DNA of 64,000 bases from Kushneria indalinina DSM 14324 (GCF_003385845.1 NZ_QRDJ01000007.1:275380-339379), one strand, 5' to 3'; numbered from the stretch's first letter, positions 28,926 through 38,191 are shown. A program made the numbers and translations. The notes: a model not told the origin generated them from the sequence alone.

Positions 28926-29954
28926 ATGGATGCCTCCCCCCTCCGGCGTCTGGACGATGTGCTGACATGTCACGACACACCCGCTGAGCACATCAGTGCG
29001 CTGGCCAATCCTCTTGATCGACTGATTGCCCTGGGGCCGCTGCCCCCGCCCGGCGCCGGCGACACGCTACTGCGATGGCGCGTTCTTTACCGCGTGGCAG
29101 CCTGCGATCTGGCGCTCATCAAGCTCTATGAAGGGCACACGGACGCGCTGGCGATCATGACAGAGCTTGGCGTTACGTTTGATGCCCCGACAGACGCCCG
29201 CTGGGCGATGTGGGCCGCCGAGCCGCCGCAGGCCCGGGTGTATATCAGCGATGATGCCAGCACTGGCGAGGCAGATCGGATCACTCTCAACGGCACCAAG
29301 GCGTGGTGTTCGGGTGCTTCGATCGTCAGTCATGCCCTGATGACCGTGTGGCAGGACGACCAGCAGCGTCTCGCCGCCGTGGCGCTGGACCAGCCGGGCG
29401 TTAACGTCACCGACCGGGGCTGGCAGGCCGTCGGCATGCAGGCCACTGCCAGCGTTGAGGTCGATTTTGACAACGCCCGGGCCACGCTGATCGGCCCACC
29501 CAATGCCTATCTGAACCGATCCGGCTTCTGGCAGGGCGGTGCCGGCATCGCCGCCTGCTGGCTGGGCGGTGCGCAGGCCCTTGCGCGTGCACTCCAGGCG
29601 AAGGCCGCCACCCGCCGGGACGACACGCTCATGATGGCGCACCTGGGGCATGTCGATGTGGCCCTGCATGCCGGCCTTGCCGGGCTTCGCGACGCCGCCG
29701 CCACGATCGATGCCGCACCGGATCAAAACCACCAGAGGCTGGCGCTGCGCACCCGCGCGCTGATCGAACACAGCGTTGAACAGATCATCACGCACTGCGG
29801 CCGCGCGCTGGGCGCCGGCCCCTTCTGTCGCGACCGTGCTTTCGCCCACATGATGGCCGACCTGCCCGTTTATCTGCGCCAGAGCCACGCCGAACGCGAT
29901 CTTGAAGCGCTGGGCCAACGCTGCGCCGACACCGCCAGCGGGTGGCAACCATGA
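28926..29954 (+). CDS. Acyl-CoA dehydrogenase-like flavoprotein
   Basis: 342 residues, short for the family (usually ~380). N-terminal helical part, mid beta-domain (ITLNGTKAWCSGAS, VEVDFDNARATLIGPP) and a C-terminal helical bundle (HCGRALGAGPFCRDRAF). The usual catalytic Glu of a YEGT loop is not evident; instead the end reads YLRQSHAERDLEALG, so it may be an oxidase, desaturase or a non-CoA flavoenzyme. Excellent ribosome binding site AAGGAG. First of a coupled four-gene operon with PIG-L, methyltransferase and GT2 genes. Confidence 0.8.
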   Translation: MDASPLRRLDDVLTCHDTPAEHISALANPLDRLIALGPLPPPGAGDTLLRWRVLYRVAACDLALIKLYEGHTDALAIMTELGVTFDAPTDARWAMWAAEPPQARVYISDDASTGEADRITLNGTKAWCSGASIVSHALMTVWQDDQQRLAAVALDQPGVNVTDRGWQAVGMQATASVEVDFDNARATLIGPPNAYLNRSGFWQGGAGIAACWLGGAQALARALQAKAATRRDDTLMMAHLGHVDVALHAGLAGLRDAAATIDAAPDQNHQRLALRTRALIEHSVEQIITHCGRALGAGPFCRDRAFAHMMADLPVYLRQSHAERDLEALGQRCADTASGWQP

Positions 29955-30739
29955 TGCAGGACGATCGTCGCATCGAAGGCGAAGGCACGCCCGAGTCCGC
30001 TTGGCAGGCCCGGGGCAGGCTCGAAGCGCTGCCGTATATAACGCATGACGCCCTGGTGGCCCCCCATGAGCGCCCCGTGATCGTCGCGCCGCACCCCGAC
30101 GATGAAACGCTGGGCTTTGCCGGGCTCATGCTGCAACTCACTGCCGCCGGCCATGCCATCCACTTGATCGCCGTCACCGATGGTACGGCCAGCCACTCGG
30201 GCTCCACCCACTGGACGCCCGAGCGGCTGGCGCAGCAGCGCCCGCAGGAGAGCCTGCGCGCGCTGCTCAAGCTGGGCTGTGAGCGCCACACGAGCGTGGC
30301 GCGCCTGGCGCTGCCGGATACCGCCGTGGCACAGCATGAAGCGGCGCTGAGTGAGCATCTCGCCGCGTGGCTCACCCCCGAGCATGTGGTCCTGACCACC
30401 TGGCGTGGCGATGGCCATCCCGATCATGAAGCCACCGGGCGCGCCTGTGCCCGTGCCTGTGAGCTCAGCGGGGCGCGCCTGATTGAAATCCCGATCTGGA
30501 CCTGGCACTGGGCCACGCCGGGCGACCCCCGCGTGCCATGGGCGCGCGCCCGGCGTCTGGAGCTTGATGCCAACATGCTGGCCAGAAAGCAGGCCGCCAT
30601 TCAGGCCCATGAGAGCCAGTTGCGTATTGATCCGGACACCGGACAGGCGCCGATTCTGCCCGAGGCGGTGCTGGCCCGCCTGATGCGCCCTTATGAAGTT
30701 TTCCTGATGAGCGAGCCATGCGATGGCGCTCATGACTGA
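29951..30739 (+). CDS. PIG-L family N-deacetylase
   Basis: Zn-dependent deacetylase of 262 residues acting on N-acetylated sugars or similar (LmbE/PIG-L fold). The metal motif is PHPDDETLGFAG (about residues 45-56) and GHPDHEATG supplies the third ligand (about 160). Start is the ATG that overlaps the preceding stop (ATGA); a GTG at 29942 and a second ATG at 29954 are alternatives. N-terminal 40 residues precede the domain. Position between a flavoenzyme and a methyltransferase suggests that it modifies a sugar or amino-polyol intermediate. Confidence 0.88.
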   Translation: MMQDDRRIEGEGTPESAWQARGRLEALPYITHDALVAPHERPVIVAPHPDDETLGFAGLMLQLTAAGHAIHLIAVTDGTASHSGSTHWTPERLAQQRPQESLRALLKLGCERHTSVARLALPDTAVAQHEAALSEHLAAWLTPEHVVLTTWRGDGHPDHEATGRACARACELSGARLIEIPIWTWHWATPGDPRVPWARARRLELDANMLARKQAAIQAHESQLRIDPDTGQAPILPEAVLARLMRPYEVFLMSEPCDGAHD

Positions 30740-30754
30740 CCGGAGGCGATGCCC

Positions 30755-31369
30755 GTGACCCGTCTGGATGCTCAAGCCTTTGAACAGCTGCACGCCCGGT
30801 ATGTTGATCCCTGGCGCTACCACACCCGCTGGTATGAAAAGCGCAAGCGCGACCTGACAATGGCCATGCTGGCCCGCGAGCGCTACCGCCGCGCGTTTGA
30901 ACCGGGCTGCTCCATCGGCGTACTCAGCGCAGCGCTTGCAAAACGCTGCGACGCCCTGTGGATACAGGACGTCAGCGACAGCGCCGTGGCCCGCGCCTGC
31001 GAGACGCTGGGCGGGCTGGATCATGTGAGCATCACCGGCGGTGCCGTGCCCGAGCAGTGGCCGGAAGGTCGTTTTGATTTGATCGTGATCAGCGAGATGG
31101 GGTACTACCTGAGCCGTGAGGCACTAACGACGCTGTGCGCGCGCATTGACGCCTCATTGAGTGATGACGGCGAGCTGCTGGCCTGTCACTGGCGCCATCC
31201 CATCGACGGCAGTGATCTGAACGCCGACAGCGTTCACGACACGCTGGGCGAGCGTCTGGGCTACGCGCACCACGGCCATTACCAGGACAGGGATACCCGG
31301 ATTGATCTGTGGCAGCGCACGCCGTCTCCCGTGGCCGCTCGTCAGGCGTTCGGCAATGAGGGGCAATGA
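30755..31369 (+). CDS. SAM-dependent methyltransferase, NodS-like
   Basis: 204 residues, class I methyltransferase. SAM motif I is RAFEPGCSIGVLSAALAKRC (about 45-64), motif post-I WIQDVSDSAV, and FDLIVISEMGYYLSR matches the NodS/nodulation N-methyltransferase branch, which methylates the free amine of a deacetylated sugar. That fits the deacetylase next door. GTG 30755 was chosen: GGAGG lies 8 bases before it, whereas the in-frame ATG at 30749 leaves only 2 bases. Confidence 0.85.
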   Translation: MTRLDAQAFEQLHARYVDPWRYHTRWYEKRKRDLTMAMLARERYRRAFEPGCSIGVLSAALAKRCDALWIQDVSDSAVARACETLGGLDHVSITGGAVPEQWPEGRFDLIVISEMGYYLSREALTTLCARIDASLSDDGELLACHWRHPIDGSDLNADSVHDTLGERLGYAHHGHYQDRDTRIDLWQRTPSPVAARQAFGNEGQ

Positions 31370-31370
31370 T

Positions 31371-32063
31371 ATGGCACGCATGGGCGTGGTGGTGCCGGCC
31401 CACAATGAAGAGCAGCACCTGCCCGAGTGTCTGCGCTCGCTGTGTCGCGCCGCCGACCATGCGCGCGGCCTGGGGCATGAGGTCACGCTGGTGGTGGTGC
31501 TCGACAGCTGTCGGGACCGTTCGGCTGCCATAGCCGCCGAACATGGGGTTACCGTGGTCAGCATGGCCGCTGCCAATGTGGGCATGGCCCGCCATGCCGG
31601 CGTGCTGGCCTTGCCGGCGGGCATCGACTGGCTGGCCTTTACCGATGCCGATACCTGCGTACCCGACACCTGGCTGAGCCACCAGCACGGCTTTGGTACC
31701 GAGGCGGTCTGTGGCGGGGTCCATCTGAATCAATGGCAGCGGCTATCGCCGGATCTGCGCGCGCGCTATCTGACGCATCGGCGCCAGAACCTCAAGCGAC
31801 AGCACATTCACGGCGCCAACCTGGGGATCAGCATGGCGGCCTACCAGCGGCTGGGCGGCTTTCGCCCGCTGCGCTGTCACGAGGATGTAGATCTGATCGA
31901 GCGCCATCTGGCCGCGCACGGCAGCATGACCTGGGCCCCCGAGCTTCGCGTCATGACCAGCGCCCGATGCCATGCACGCGCCCCCGAAGGGCTGGGCGCA
32001 CTGCTGTACGCGCTGGAATATGCCCAGCCCGAGCCTTCCCCGAGTGCCCGGGACGCCGGCTGA
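31371..32063 (+). CDS. Family 2 glycosyltransferase
   Basis: 230 residues, GT-A fold, no membrane helices. VVVPAHNEEQHLPECLRSL starts the nucleotide-binding fold, TDADTC carries the metal-binding DxD (about 90), GANLGISMAAYQRLGGF and CHEDVDLIERHL (ED general base region) complete the pattern. ATG 31371 follows GAGGGG at proper spacing and starts one base after the methyltransferase stop. Last gene of the operon, converging on ccmI. Confidence 0.88.
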   Translation: MARMGVVVPAHNEEQHLPECLRSLCRAADHARGLGHEVTLVVVLDSCRDRSAAIAAEHGVTVVSMAAANVGMARHAGVLALPAGIDWLAFTDADTCVPDTWLSHQHGFGTEAVCGGVHLNQWQRLSPDLRARYLTHRRQNLKRQHIHGANLGISMAAYQRLGGFRPLRCHEDVDLIERHLAAHGSMTWAPELRVMTSARCHARAPEGLGALLYALEYAQPEPSPSARDAG

Positions 32064-32072
32064 CGTCGCGGT

Positions 32073-32993
32073 TCAGGGTTTATCGCCCTGCTCGTTGCGC
32101 GACTCGCTGTTCTGCTCCACCGGCGCACCGTCGGCGGTGGGGCCCATGCGGGCCCTGGCCGCCGCCATCGCCTGGCGCAGTGCCTGCTGGCTGTCGTCGC
32201 TGTCGCTGCCGGCAATGGCCGTGCGCCAGTGATCGATCGCGCCCTGATAGTCGCCCGCGCGGAAATCGGCAAAGCCCAGCAGCCCGTGCACCGTGGGCTG
32301 GCGCGGGTCGGCTTTCAGCACTTCATCGGCAAGCGCCTGAATGTCGTCGTTCATCTCGCGGTCGTTTTCGACAAAGCGAATCTGGGCCAGCTCGGAGACC
32401 AGCGACGGCTCGCGCCCTTTCAGCGCGATCAGCCGGGTCAGGGCGTGATCGGCCTTGTCATACTGCCGACTGTCGCGATAGAGCGGATAGAGTGACGCCC
32501 ACACGCTGGGATTGTCCGGCTGGCGCTGCGCCTCCTGTTCAAAGCGCGCGATAAACTGCTGCGGCTCGCCGCCGTCCTGCTCGACCTGCACGCGGGCCTG
32601 ATAGAGCGTCAGATCATCCACGCTCCCCTCGCGGTGGTAGGCGTACAGCGAGCCAAAGCCCACCACCACTACCACGATCGCGGTCAGCCACACCCCGCTG
32701 TAGGCTGACTTCAGCCCGCGCGGCGCCCGGCCTTCGGTGTCGGCGAGCAGATCGCGCTCAAGCTCCAGGCGTCGCGCCTCGAACCGCGCCTGGTCGATCT
32801 CGCCGCGGGCGAGCTCCTCCTCCAGGCCTGCCAGCCGGTCACGAAAGATGGTGACGTTGTCGCGGGCATCGTCATCGCGCGTCTCCAGCGCCGCCTGGGC
32901 CTCACGCAGAGGCCGGCTTCGCCACAGCGGCAGCAGCAAAAACCCCACCGCCACACTCAGCAGCAGGGCAAGGCCTACCCATAACGCCGTCAT
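32073..32993 (-). CDS. ccmI: Cytochrome c biogenesis protein CcmI
   Basis: Apocytochrome c chaperone of the System I haem ligation complex; 306 residues. Two N-terminal membrane helices (3-20 and about 98-116) flank a cytoplasmic coiled-coil stretch rich in Glu/Arg (RLAGLEEELARGEIDQARFE), followed by a periplasmic TPR domain (about 150-290). Start overlaps the ccmH stop by 4 bases. Last gene of the ccm operon. Confidence 0.93.
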   Translation of the reverse strand: MTALWVGLALLLSVAVGFLLLPLWRSRPLREAQAALETRDDDARDNVTIFRDRLAGLEEELARGEIDQARFEARRLELERDLLADTEGRAPRGLKSAYSGVWLTAIVVVVVGFGSLYAYHREGSVDDLTLYQARVQVEQDGGEPQQFIARFEQEAQRQPDNPSVWASLYPLYRDSRQYDKADHALTRLIALKGREPSLVSELAQIRFVENDREMNDDIQALADEVLKADPRQPTVHGLLGFADFRAGDYQGAIDHWRTAIAGSDSDDSQQALRQAMAAARARMGPTADGAPVEQNSESRNEQGDKP

Positions 32994-33493
32994 TGATGGC
33001 TCCTGTCCTGATCGTCATTGCCCTGATGGCGCGACAGCAGCGTGTCGAGCCGCTGTTGCTCGTCATCATCGAGCGCCTCGGCGCGCTCATCGCGGCGTGA
33101 GCGAATCACCGCCGCGATGGCGGCCAGCCCGAGCAGCACGCCCACGCCCGGCCCGGCCCAGAGCGCGACGGTGCGCCACTCAAGGCGCGGGCGATAGAGC
33201 ACGTAGTCGCCAAAGCGCTCGACCATGGCCTGGCGGATGTCGTCGTCGCTGTCGCCACGCCTTAACGCGCGCGCCACGTGTGTGCGCATGTCACCGGCAA
33301 TCGGCGAGCCGGAATCGCCGATCGCCTGATTTTCACACTTGGGACAGCGAAGTGTGGCGATCAGCTCGCTGTAGCGCGCTTGCAGGGCCGGGTCGTCAAA
33401 GCGGTGCAGATCGTCGGCGCCGGCAGTGGCGGCCAGCAGGATCGCCACGGCTGCAATCAGAGCCCGCATCAGCGCTTTCGGGGTTACTGCCAT
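32990..33493 (-). CDS. ccmH: Cytochrome c maturation protein CcmH (CycL)
   Basis: 167 residues; periplasmic thiol reductant that keeps the apocytochrome CxxCH motif reduced. Signal sequence (residues 8-26), redox site RCPKCENQ (LRCPKC), three-helix domain, then a membrane helix WAGPGVGVLLGLAAIAAV and a cytoplasmic charged tail. Start has GGAG upstream and lies within the end of ccmG (overlap 10 bases). Confidence 0.95.
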   Translation of the reverse strand: MAVTPKALMRALIAAVAILLAATAGADDLHRFDDPALQARYSELIATLRCPKCENQAIGDSGSPIAGDMRTHVARALRRGDSDDDIRQAMVERFGDYVLYRPRLEWRTVALWAGPGVGVLLGLAAIAAVIRSRRDERAEALDDDEQQRLDTLLSRHQGNDDQDRSHQ

Positions 33494-34011
33494 CGCCTGA
33501 TCTCCGGCAGGATCACATCCTCGACGTCCTCGGGCGTGATATAGCCCGTGTGGTGATAGCGGATATTGCCGCGGGCATCGACAATAAACGACTCGGGCGC
33601 GCCATAGACACCCAGATCAAAGCCGAGCGAGCCTTCCGGGTCAAAGATATTGAGCGCAAACGGGTTGCCGAACTCCTCCAGAAACCCCTGCCCCTTGTCG
33701 CGGGTGTCCTTGTAGTCCACCCCGACCAGATGCACGCCGCGCTCGGCCAGCGTCAAAAGCTGCGGCATTTCGCGCTTGCAGGTCGGGCACCACTCGCCCC
33801 AGACGTTGACCAGCGTCACCTGCCCTTCAAGCAGCGAGGCGTCCACCGTGCGCTCGTCGTTTTCCAGCGTGGTCAGCGAAAACGCTGGAAAGGGTTTTTC
33901 CAGCAGCGCCGAATCGCGATGAGACGGGTCGCGCCCCAGCCCCTGCCAGAGCAGAAAAGCCAGCACCACGAAAATCAGAAGCGGCACGAACAGCCAGTAG
34001 CGTTTTTTCAT
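33484..34011 (-). CDS. ccmG: Thiol:disulfide interchange protein CcmG/DsbE
   Basis: 175 residues; membrane-tethered thioredoxin-fold reductase that passes electrons to CcmH and apocytochromes. N-terminal helix WLFVPLLIFVVLAFLLW, active site WGEWCPTCKREMP (WCPTC, the CcmG form), and the cis-Pro region VYGAPESFIVD. ATG 34011 has GGAGG and overlaps the ccmF stop by 4 bases. Confidence 0.95.
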   Translation of the reverse strand: MKKRYWLFVPLLIFVVLAFLLWQGLGRDPSHRDSALLEKPFPAFSLTTLENDERTVDASLLEGQVTLVNVWGEWCPTCKREMPQLLTLAERGVHLVGVDYKDTRDKGQGFLEEFGNPFALNIFDPEGSLGFDLGVYGAPESFIVDARGNIRYHHTGYITPEDVEDVILPEIRRWQ

Positions 34012-35981
34012 GCTCGAGCCTCCATTGTTTGCCGGGTTCGACTGCGGTGGCGGTAGCGCTTGTCGCACACGGCCAGAATGCCGCCCGCCGCCATCAACAG
34101 CGCCCCCAGCCACAGCCAGCGCACGAAGGGCTTGACCTGGATGCGCATCGCCCAGGACTCGCCGTCATCCAGCGCCTCGCCCATCGCCACGTACAGATCG
34201 CGGGTCAGACCGTTATCCAGCGCGGTTTCGGTCATCGCCTGACGCCGGGTGGTAAAAAAGCGCTTTTCCGGATGCAGCAGCGTTACCAGCCGGTCCCCCT
34301 GGGTGACCCGGATGGTGGCGCGGTCGCTTAAATAGTTGGGCCCGCGTGTCTCGTTGAGCTGAGTCATGGTGAAGCTGTAGCCGCCCACCTCGACCGAACG
34401 GCCGGGACTCATGCGCACGTTATCGGCGTGGTCGTAGTTCGACACCATGGTCACCCCGACAATGGTCACTGCCATGCCGATATGGCCCAGCACCATGCCA
34501 TAGTGGCTGCGCGAGAGTTTCCCCGGCCCGCGCAGGCCGAAGCGGCGTATCAGGATCAGCGGCTCGCGCGCCAGCGGCACCACGATCCACGCCGCCACCA
34601 GAAGCCCCAGGCTGACCGGCAGCGACCAGGCACCGTCATAAAGCCAGGGAATCATCAGCGCCACCGCCAGCGACACGGCTGCACTCAGCCACAGCCGCTT
34701 GATCAGCTCGCGCGCCGTCATCTGCTTCCAGCGCGTCACGGGGCCGGCGCCCATGAACAGCCCCAGCGCGACAGTGAGCGGCACGATCAAAGCGTTGAAA
34801 TAGGGCGGGCCGACCGAGATCTTGCCCATGTTCAGGCTGTCGAGAATCAGCGGATAGAGCGTGCCCAGCAGCACGGTCACCGTCATCACCAGCAGCACGA
34901 TGTTGTTGAACAGGAGCATGGCATCACGCGACAGCCAGCCAAAGCCGAGCGGGCTTTTGACCCGGGGGGCGCGAAAGGCATACAGCGTCAGCGAGGCGCC
35001 CACGGTCAGCCCCAGCAATACCAGAATGAAGGTGCCGCGGGAGGGGTCGTTGGCAAAGGCGTGCACCGAGGTCAGCACCCCCGAGCGCACCAGGAAGGTG
35101 CCCAGCAGCGATAGCGAGAAGGTGACGATTGCCAAAAGCACCGTCCAGCTTTTGAAGCCGCCGCGCTTTTCGGTCACCGCCAGCGAGTGCATCAGCGCCG
35201 TGCCGGCAAGCCAGGGCATCAGTGAGGCGTTTTCGACCGGGTCCCAGAACCACCAGCCGCCCCAGCCCAGCTCGTAGTAGGCCCACCAGCTGCCCAGCGC
35301 AATGCCCACACTCAAAAACGCCCAGGCAAGATTGGTCCAGGGGCGCGCCCAGCGCGTCCAGGCCGCATCCAGCCGCCCGCCCATCAACGCGGCGAGCGCA
35401 AAGGCAAAGGCCACCGAAAAGCCGACATAGCCCATGTAGAGCATCGGCGGATGCACGATCAGCCCCGGGTCCTGCAGCAGCGGGTTAAGGTCGGCGCCCT
35501 CCATGGGCGGGGCCGGCAGGATGCGCTCAAACGGGCTCGAGGTGGCCAGAATAAACAGCAGAAAGCCCGCGTTGATCATGCCCAGCACCGACAGCACGCG
35601 GGCGAGCATGTCGCGCGGCAGATTGCGCGAAAAGACGCTGACCGCCAGCCCCCAGAACGCCATCATCATCGACCACAACAGCACCGAGCCTTCATGGCCG
35701 CCCCAGACCGCACTCAGGCGGTAATACCAGGGCAGCTGTGAATTGGCGTTGCCCGCGATGTAGTCCACGCTGAAATCATTGAACAAAAAGCCCAGCGCCA
35801 GACAGACGAAGGCCACCAGCAGAAACAGCGCCTGGCCCCAGGCCATGGGGCCGGCATAGCTCATCCACAGCGGCCGGCGGGTCAGGCTGCCGGCCAGCGG
35901 CACGATCGCCTGCACCAGCGCCATGGCCAGCGCCAGCATCATGGCGTAGAGCCCGATTTCGGGAAGAATTTCAATCAGCAT
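34008..35981 (-). CDS. ccmF: Cytochrome c haem lyase subunit CcmF
   Basis: 657 residues, about 15 membrane helices; the core subunit that attaches haem to apocytochrome c. The WWD haem-handling domain is WGGWWFWDPVENASLMPWL (about residues 235-253), with flanking His residues in helices. C-terminal periplasmic domain begins near 520. 12 bases after ccmE. Confidence 0.97.
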   Translation of the reverse strand: MLIEILPEIGLYAMMLALAMALVQAIVPLAGSLTRRPLWMSYAGPMAWGQALFLLVAFVCLALGFLFNDFSVDYIAGNANSQLPWYYRLSAVWGGHEGSVLLWSMMMAFWGLAVSVFSRNLPRDMLARVLSVLGMINAGFLLFILATSSPFERILPAPPMEGADLNPLLQDPGLIVHPPMLYMGYVGFSVAFAFALAALMGGRLDAAWTRWARPWTNLAWAFLSVGIALGSWWAYYELGWGGWWFWDPVENASLMPWLAGTALMHSLAVTEKRGGFKSWTVLLAIVTFSLSLLGTFLVRSGVLTSVHAFANDPSRGTFILVLLGLTVGASLTLYAFRAPRVKSPLGFGWLSRDAMLLFNNIVLLVMTVTVLLGTLYPLILDSLNMGKISVGPPYFNALIVPLTVALGLFMGAGPVTRWKQMTARELIKRLWLSAAVSLAVALMIPWLYDGAWSLPVSLGLLVAAWIVVPLAREPLILIRRFGLRGPGKLSRSHYGMVLGHIGMAVTIVGVTMVSNYDHADNVRMSPGRSVEVGGYSFTMTQLNETRGPNYLSDRATIRVTQGDRLVTLLHPEKRFFTTRRQAMTETALDNGLTRDLYVAMGEALDDGESWAMRIQVKPFVRWLWLGALLMAAGGILAVCDKRYRHRSRTRQTMEARA

Positions 35982-35993
35982 GACGCGCGGACC

Positions 35994-36476
35994 CTAAATG
36001 CGTTCATCGTTGCCGCCGGTGACCGCGCCACTGGAGGGAATCGACTTGCGGGCCTCGGCGGCCTTGAGCGCCCCATCCACCTCCGGCGGCATGTAGTTTT
36101 CATCGTGCTTGGCCAGTACTTCGCTGGCCTCGAGCCAGCCGCGCTCGTTGAGCGTGCCGACAATGACCACGCCCTGCCCTTCACGAAAGAGATCCGGCAG
36201 GATGCCGCGATAGTGCACCGGCACATCCTCTTCGAAATCGGTCACGGTGAAGGTCACATCCAGCGTCTGCTGATCGCGCTGGACGCTGTCGTCACGCACC
36301 ACCCCACCGGCGCGCAGCGAGCGCCCCGGCGGCGCCTCGCCGGCGCTGATCTGGGTCGGGGAGTAAAAGAGGTTCATGTTGGCGCGCAGCGAATAGAGCG
36401 TCAGACCGATGGCCACGCCTGCCAGCGCCACCAGCACCAGGATAATGATCAGCCGCTGCCGACGATGCGCCTTCAT
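35994..36476 (-). CDS. ccmE: Haem chaperone CcmE
   Basis: 160 residues. One N-terminal anchor helix, OB-fold periplasmic domain, and the haem-attachment motif HDENY in VLAKHDENYMPPEV (His covalently binds haem, about residue 129). The C-terminal tail is flexible. Start overlaps the ccmD stop (ATGA). Confidence 0.96.
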   Translation of the reverse strand: MKAHRRQRLIIILVLVALAGVAIGLTLYSLRANMNLFYSPTQISAGEAPPGRSLRAGGVVRDDSVQRDQQTLDVTFTVTDFEEDVPVHYRGILPDLFREGQGVVIVGTLNERGWLEASEVLAKHDENYMPPEVDGALKAAEARKSIPSSGAVTGGNDERI

Positions 36477-36688
36477 GACGTCTCCTCGACGGTCGCCGTC
36501 GCTGATCGCCCCGGACGGCGCGCTTCGCGGCGTTCAAGCGCTGACACATGCCGCAGCAGCCGGCGCTGCTCGATGACGCTGACCAGCGCAAACGCCACCA
36601 GCGCGCCGAGCACCACGATAAAGGCCGGCCAGACGTAGGCGGCGTAGCCGTTCATCGCCCAGAAGTCGGTCAGCGAATCAAAGGCCAT
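36473..36688 (-). CDS. ccmD: Small haem exporter subunit CcmD
   Basis: 71 residues from ATG 36688. MNGYAAYVWPAFIVVLG is the hallmark periplasmic/first half-helix of CcmD; a single membrane helix and a basic C-tail (RRLLRHVSALERREARR). Links CcmE release from CcmABC. Start lies inside the end of ccmC (11-base overlap). Confidence 0.92.
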   Translation of the reverse strand: MAFDSLTDFWAMNGYAAYVWPAFIVVLGALVAFALVSVIEQRRLLRHVSALERREARRPGRSATATVEETS

Positions 36689-37427
36689 TGCGCTCTCCTT
36701 GCGCCAGCGCACGCACCCAGCGGGCACTCGGCTGGCGTCTGATGATCTCGTTACGGGTGCGCGCCACCGTGACGGCGGCAAAGATCAGGTAAAAGCCGAT
36801 CACCATGAGCAGCAGCGGCAGCCACATGCTCGCCGGCATGGCCGGCTTTTCGGTGAGGCTGAAGGTGGCGCCCTGGTGCAGGGTGTTCCACCACACCACC
36901 GAATACTTGATGATCGGCAGATTGATCACCCCCACCAGGGTGAGGATGGCGGCCGCCCGCGCCCCGCCATCGCGGCTGGCAAAGGCCCCGCGCAGGGCCA
37001 TAATGCCCAGATAGATAAACAGCAGCAGCAGCATCGAGGTCAGCCGCGCATCCCATACCCACCAGGTGCCCCAGGTCGGCACGCCCCAGATGGCCCCGGA
37101 AAAGAGCGCGCTGAAGGTCATCGCCGCGCCAAAGGGAGCGGCGGCGCCGGCGGCCATGTCGGCCAGCTTGATGCGCCAGACCAGGAAGATCACGCTGCAC
37201 AGTGCCATCATGGCAAAGCACGACTGGGCCAGAATGGCCGCCGGCACATGCACGTAGAGAATGCGAAAGCTGTCGCCCTGCTGGTAATCGGCCGGCGCAA
37301 ACGCCAGCCCCCAGAGACTGCCAATGGTGATCAGGATCGCACCGATCCCCCAGAGAAACGGCAGCCAGCGCCCGCTCATGGTGTAAAACCATTTGGGGGA
37401 GCCGAGTTTATGAATGATGGGCCACAT
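36678..37427 (-). CDS. ccmC: Haem exporter/ligand protein CcmC
   Basis: 249 residues, six helices. WWD motif WGVPTWGTWWVWDARLTS (about residues 114-131) and two conserved His flank the haem that CcmC loads onto CcmE. Follows ccmB by 41 bases. Confidence 0.96.
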   Translation of the reverse strand: MWPIIHKLGSPKWFYTMSGRWLPFLWGIGAILITIGSLWGLAFAPADYQQGDSFRILYVHVPAAILAQSCFAMMALCSVIFLVWRIKLADMAAGAAAPFGAAMTFSALFSGAIWGVPTWGTWWVWDARLTSMLLLLFIYLGIMALRGAFASRDGGARAAAILTLVGVINLPIIKYSVVWWNTLHQGATFSLTEKPAMPASMWLPLLLMVIGFYLIFAAVTVARTRNEIIRRQPSARWVRALAQGERNGL

Positions 37428-37468
37428 GATTATCGGTCAGCGTTGTTCAGGTCGGTATCGGGAAGGGA

Positions 37469-38191
37469 TCAGCCATCCAGCGAGAGTTTCAGGGCGGCCC
37501 CTGCCGCCCAGGGCGCGGCCAGCAGGGACAGGGCGAGCATGGCGCCCATCAGCGCAAGCCAAGGCGTGACCACCGCGCCCTCCACGGCCAGACGCACGAT
37601 GCCGGCACCAAAAATCAGCACCGGCGCATAAAGCGGCAGAATCAAAAGCGACAGCAGCACGCCGCCGCGTCGAAGCCCCACGGTCAGGGCGGCGCCGATG
37701 GCGCCGATCAGACTCAGCGTGGCCGAGCCCACAAGCAGCGTGAGCATCAAAACGCCCATGCTGTGGCCCGGCAGCGCGAGCATGACGGCCAGCAGCGGCG
37801 AGAGCAGCGCCAGCGGCAGACCGGTGGTCAGCCAGTGCGCCACGATCTTGGCCAGCACCAGTACGCCGGCCGGCTGTGGCGCCAGCAACAGCTGCTCGAG
37901 CGTGCCGTCGTCAAAGTCATCGCGAAACAGGCCATCAAGCGAGAGCAGTACCGCCAGAAGCGCCGCCACCCATAAAAGCCCCGGCGCAATCTCGGCCAAC
38001 AGCGTGCTGTCGGGTGAAAGCCCCAGCGGAAAGAGCGTGACCACCAGCGCAAAGAAGATCAGCGGATTGGCCAGCTCGCTGCGGCGTCGAAAGCGCAGCC
38101 GGCAGTCGCGATAAAGCGTTGCCGAAAACCCCTGCCACAGTCCCGGCAGGCCTGCTGCAGTGTTGTCGGTGGCGGCGCGCTCAGCACTCAA
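37469..38191 (-). CDS. ccmB: Haem exporter permease CcmB, TTG start
   Basis: 240 residues, six helices, permease of the CcmAB transporter. Typical parts: NPLIFFALVVTLFPLGLSPD and DDFDDGTLEQLLLAP. I place the start at TTG 38191: AGGGAGG sits 8 bases upstream and it overlaps the ccmA stop by 11 bases, as usual for translational coupling. The open frame continues upstream inside ccmA to 38266, which would give a non-homologous N-terminus. Confidence 0.88.
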   Translation of the reverse strand: MSAERAATDNTAAGLPGLWQGFSATLYRDCRLRFRRRSELANPLIFFALVVTLFPLGLSPDSTLLAEIAPGLLWVAALLAVLLSLDGLFRDDFDDGTLEQLLLAPQPAGVLVLAKIVAHWLTTGLPLALLSPLLAVMLALPGHSMGVLMLTLLVGSATLSLIGAIGAALTVGLRRGGVLLSLLILPLYAPVLIFGAGIVRLAVEGAVVTPWLALMGAMLALSLLAAPWAAGAALKLSLDG

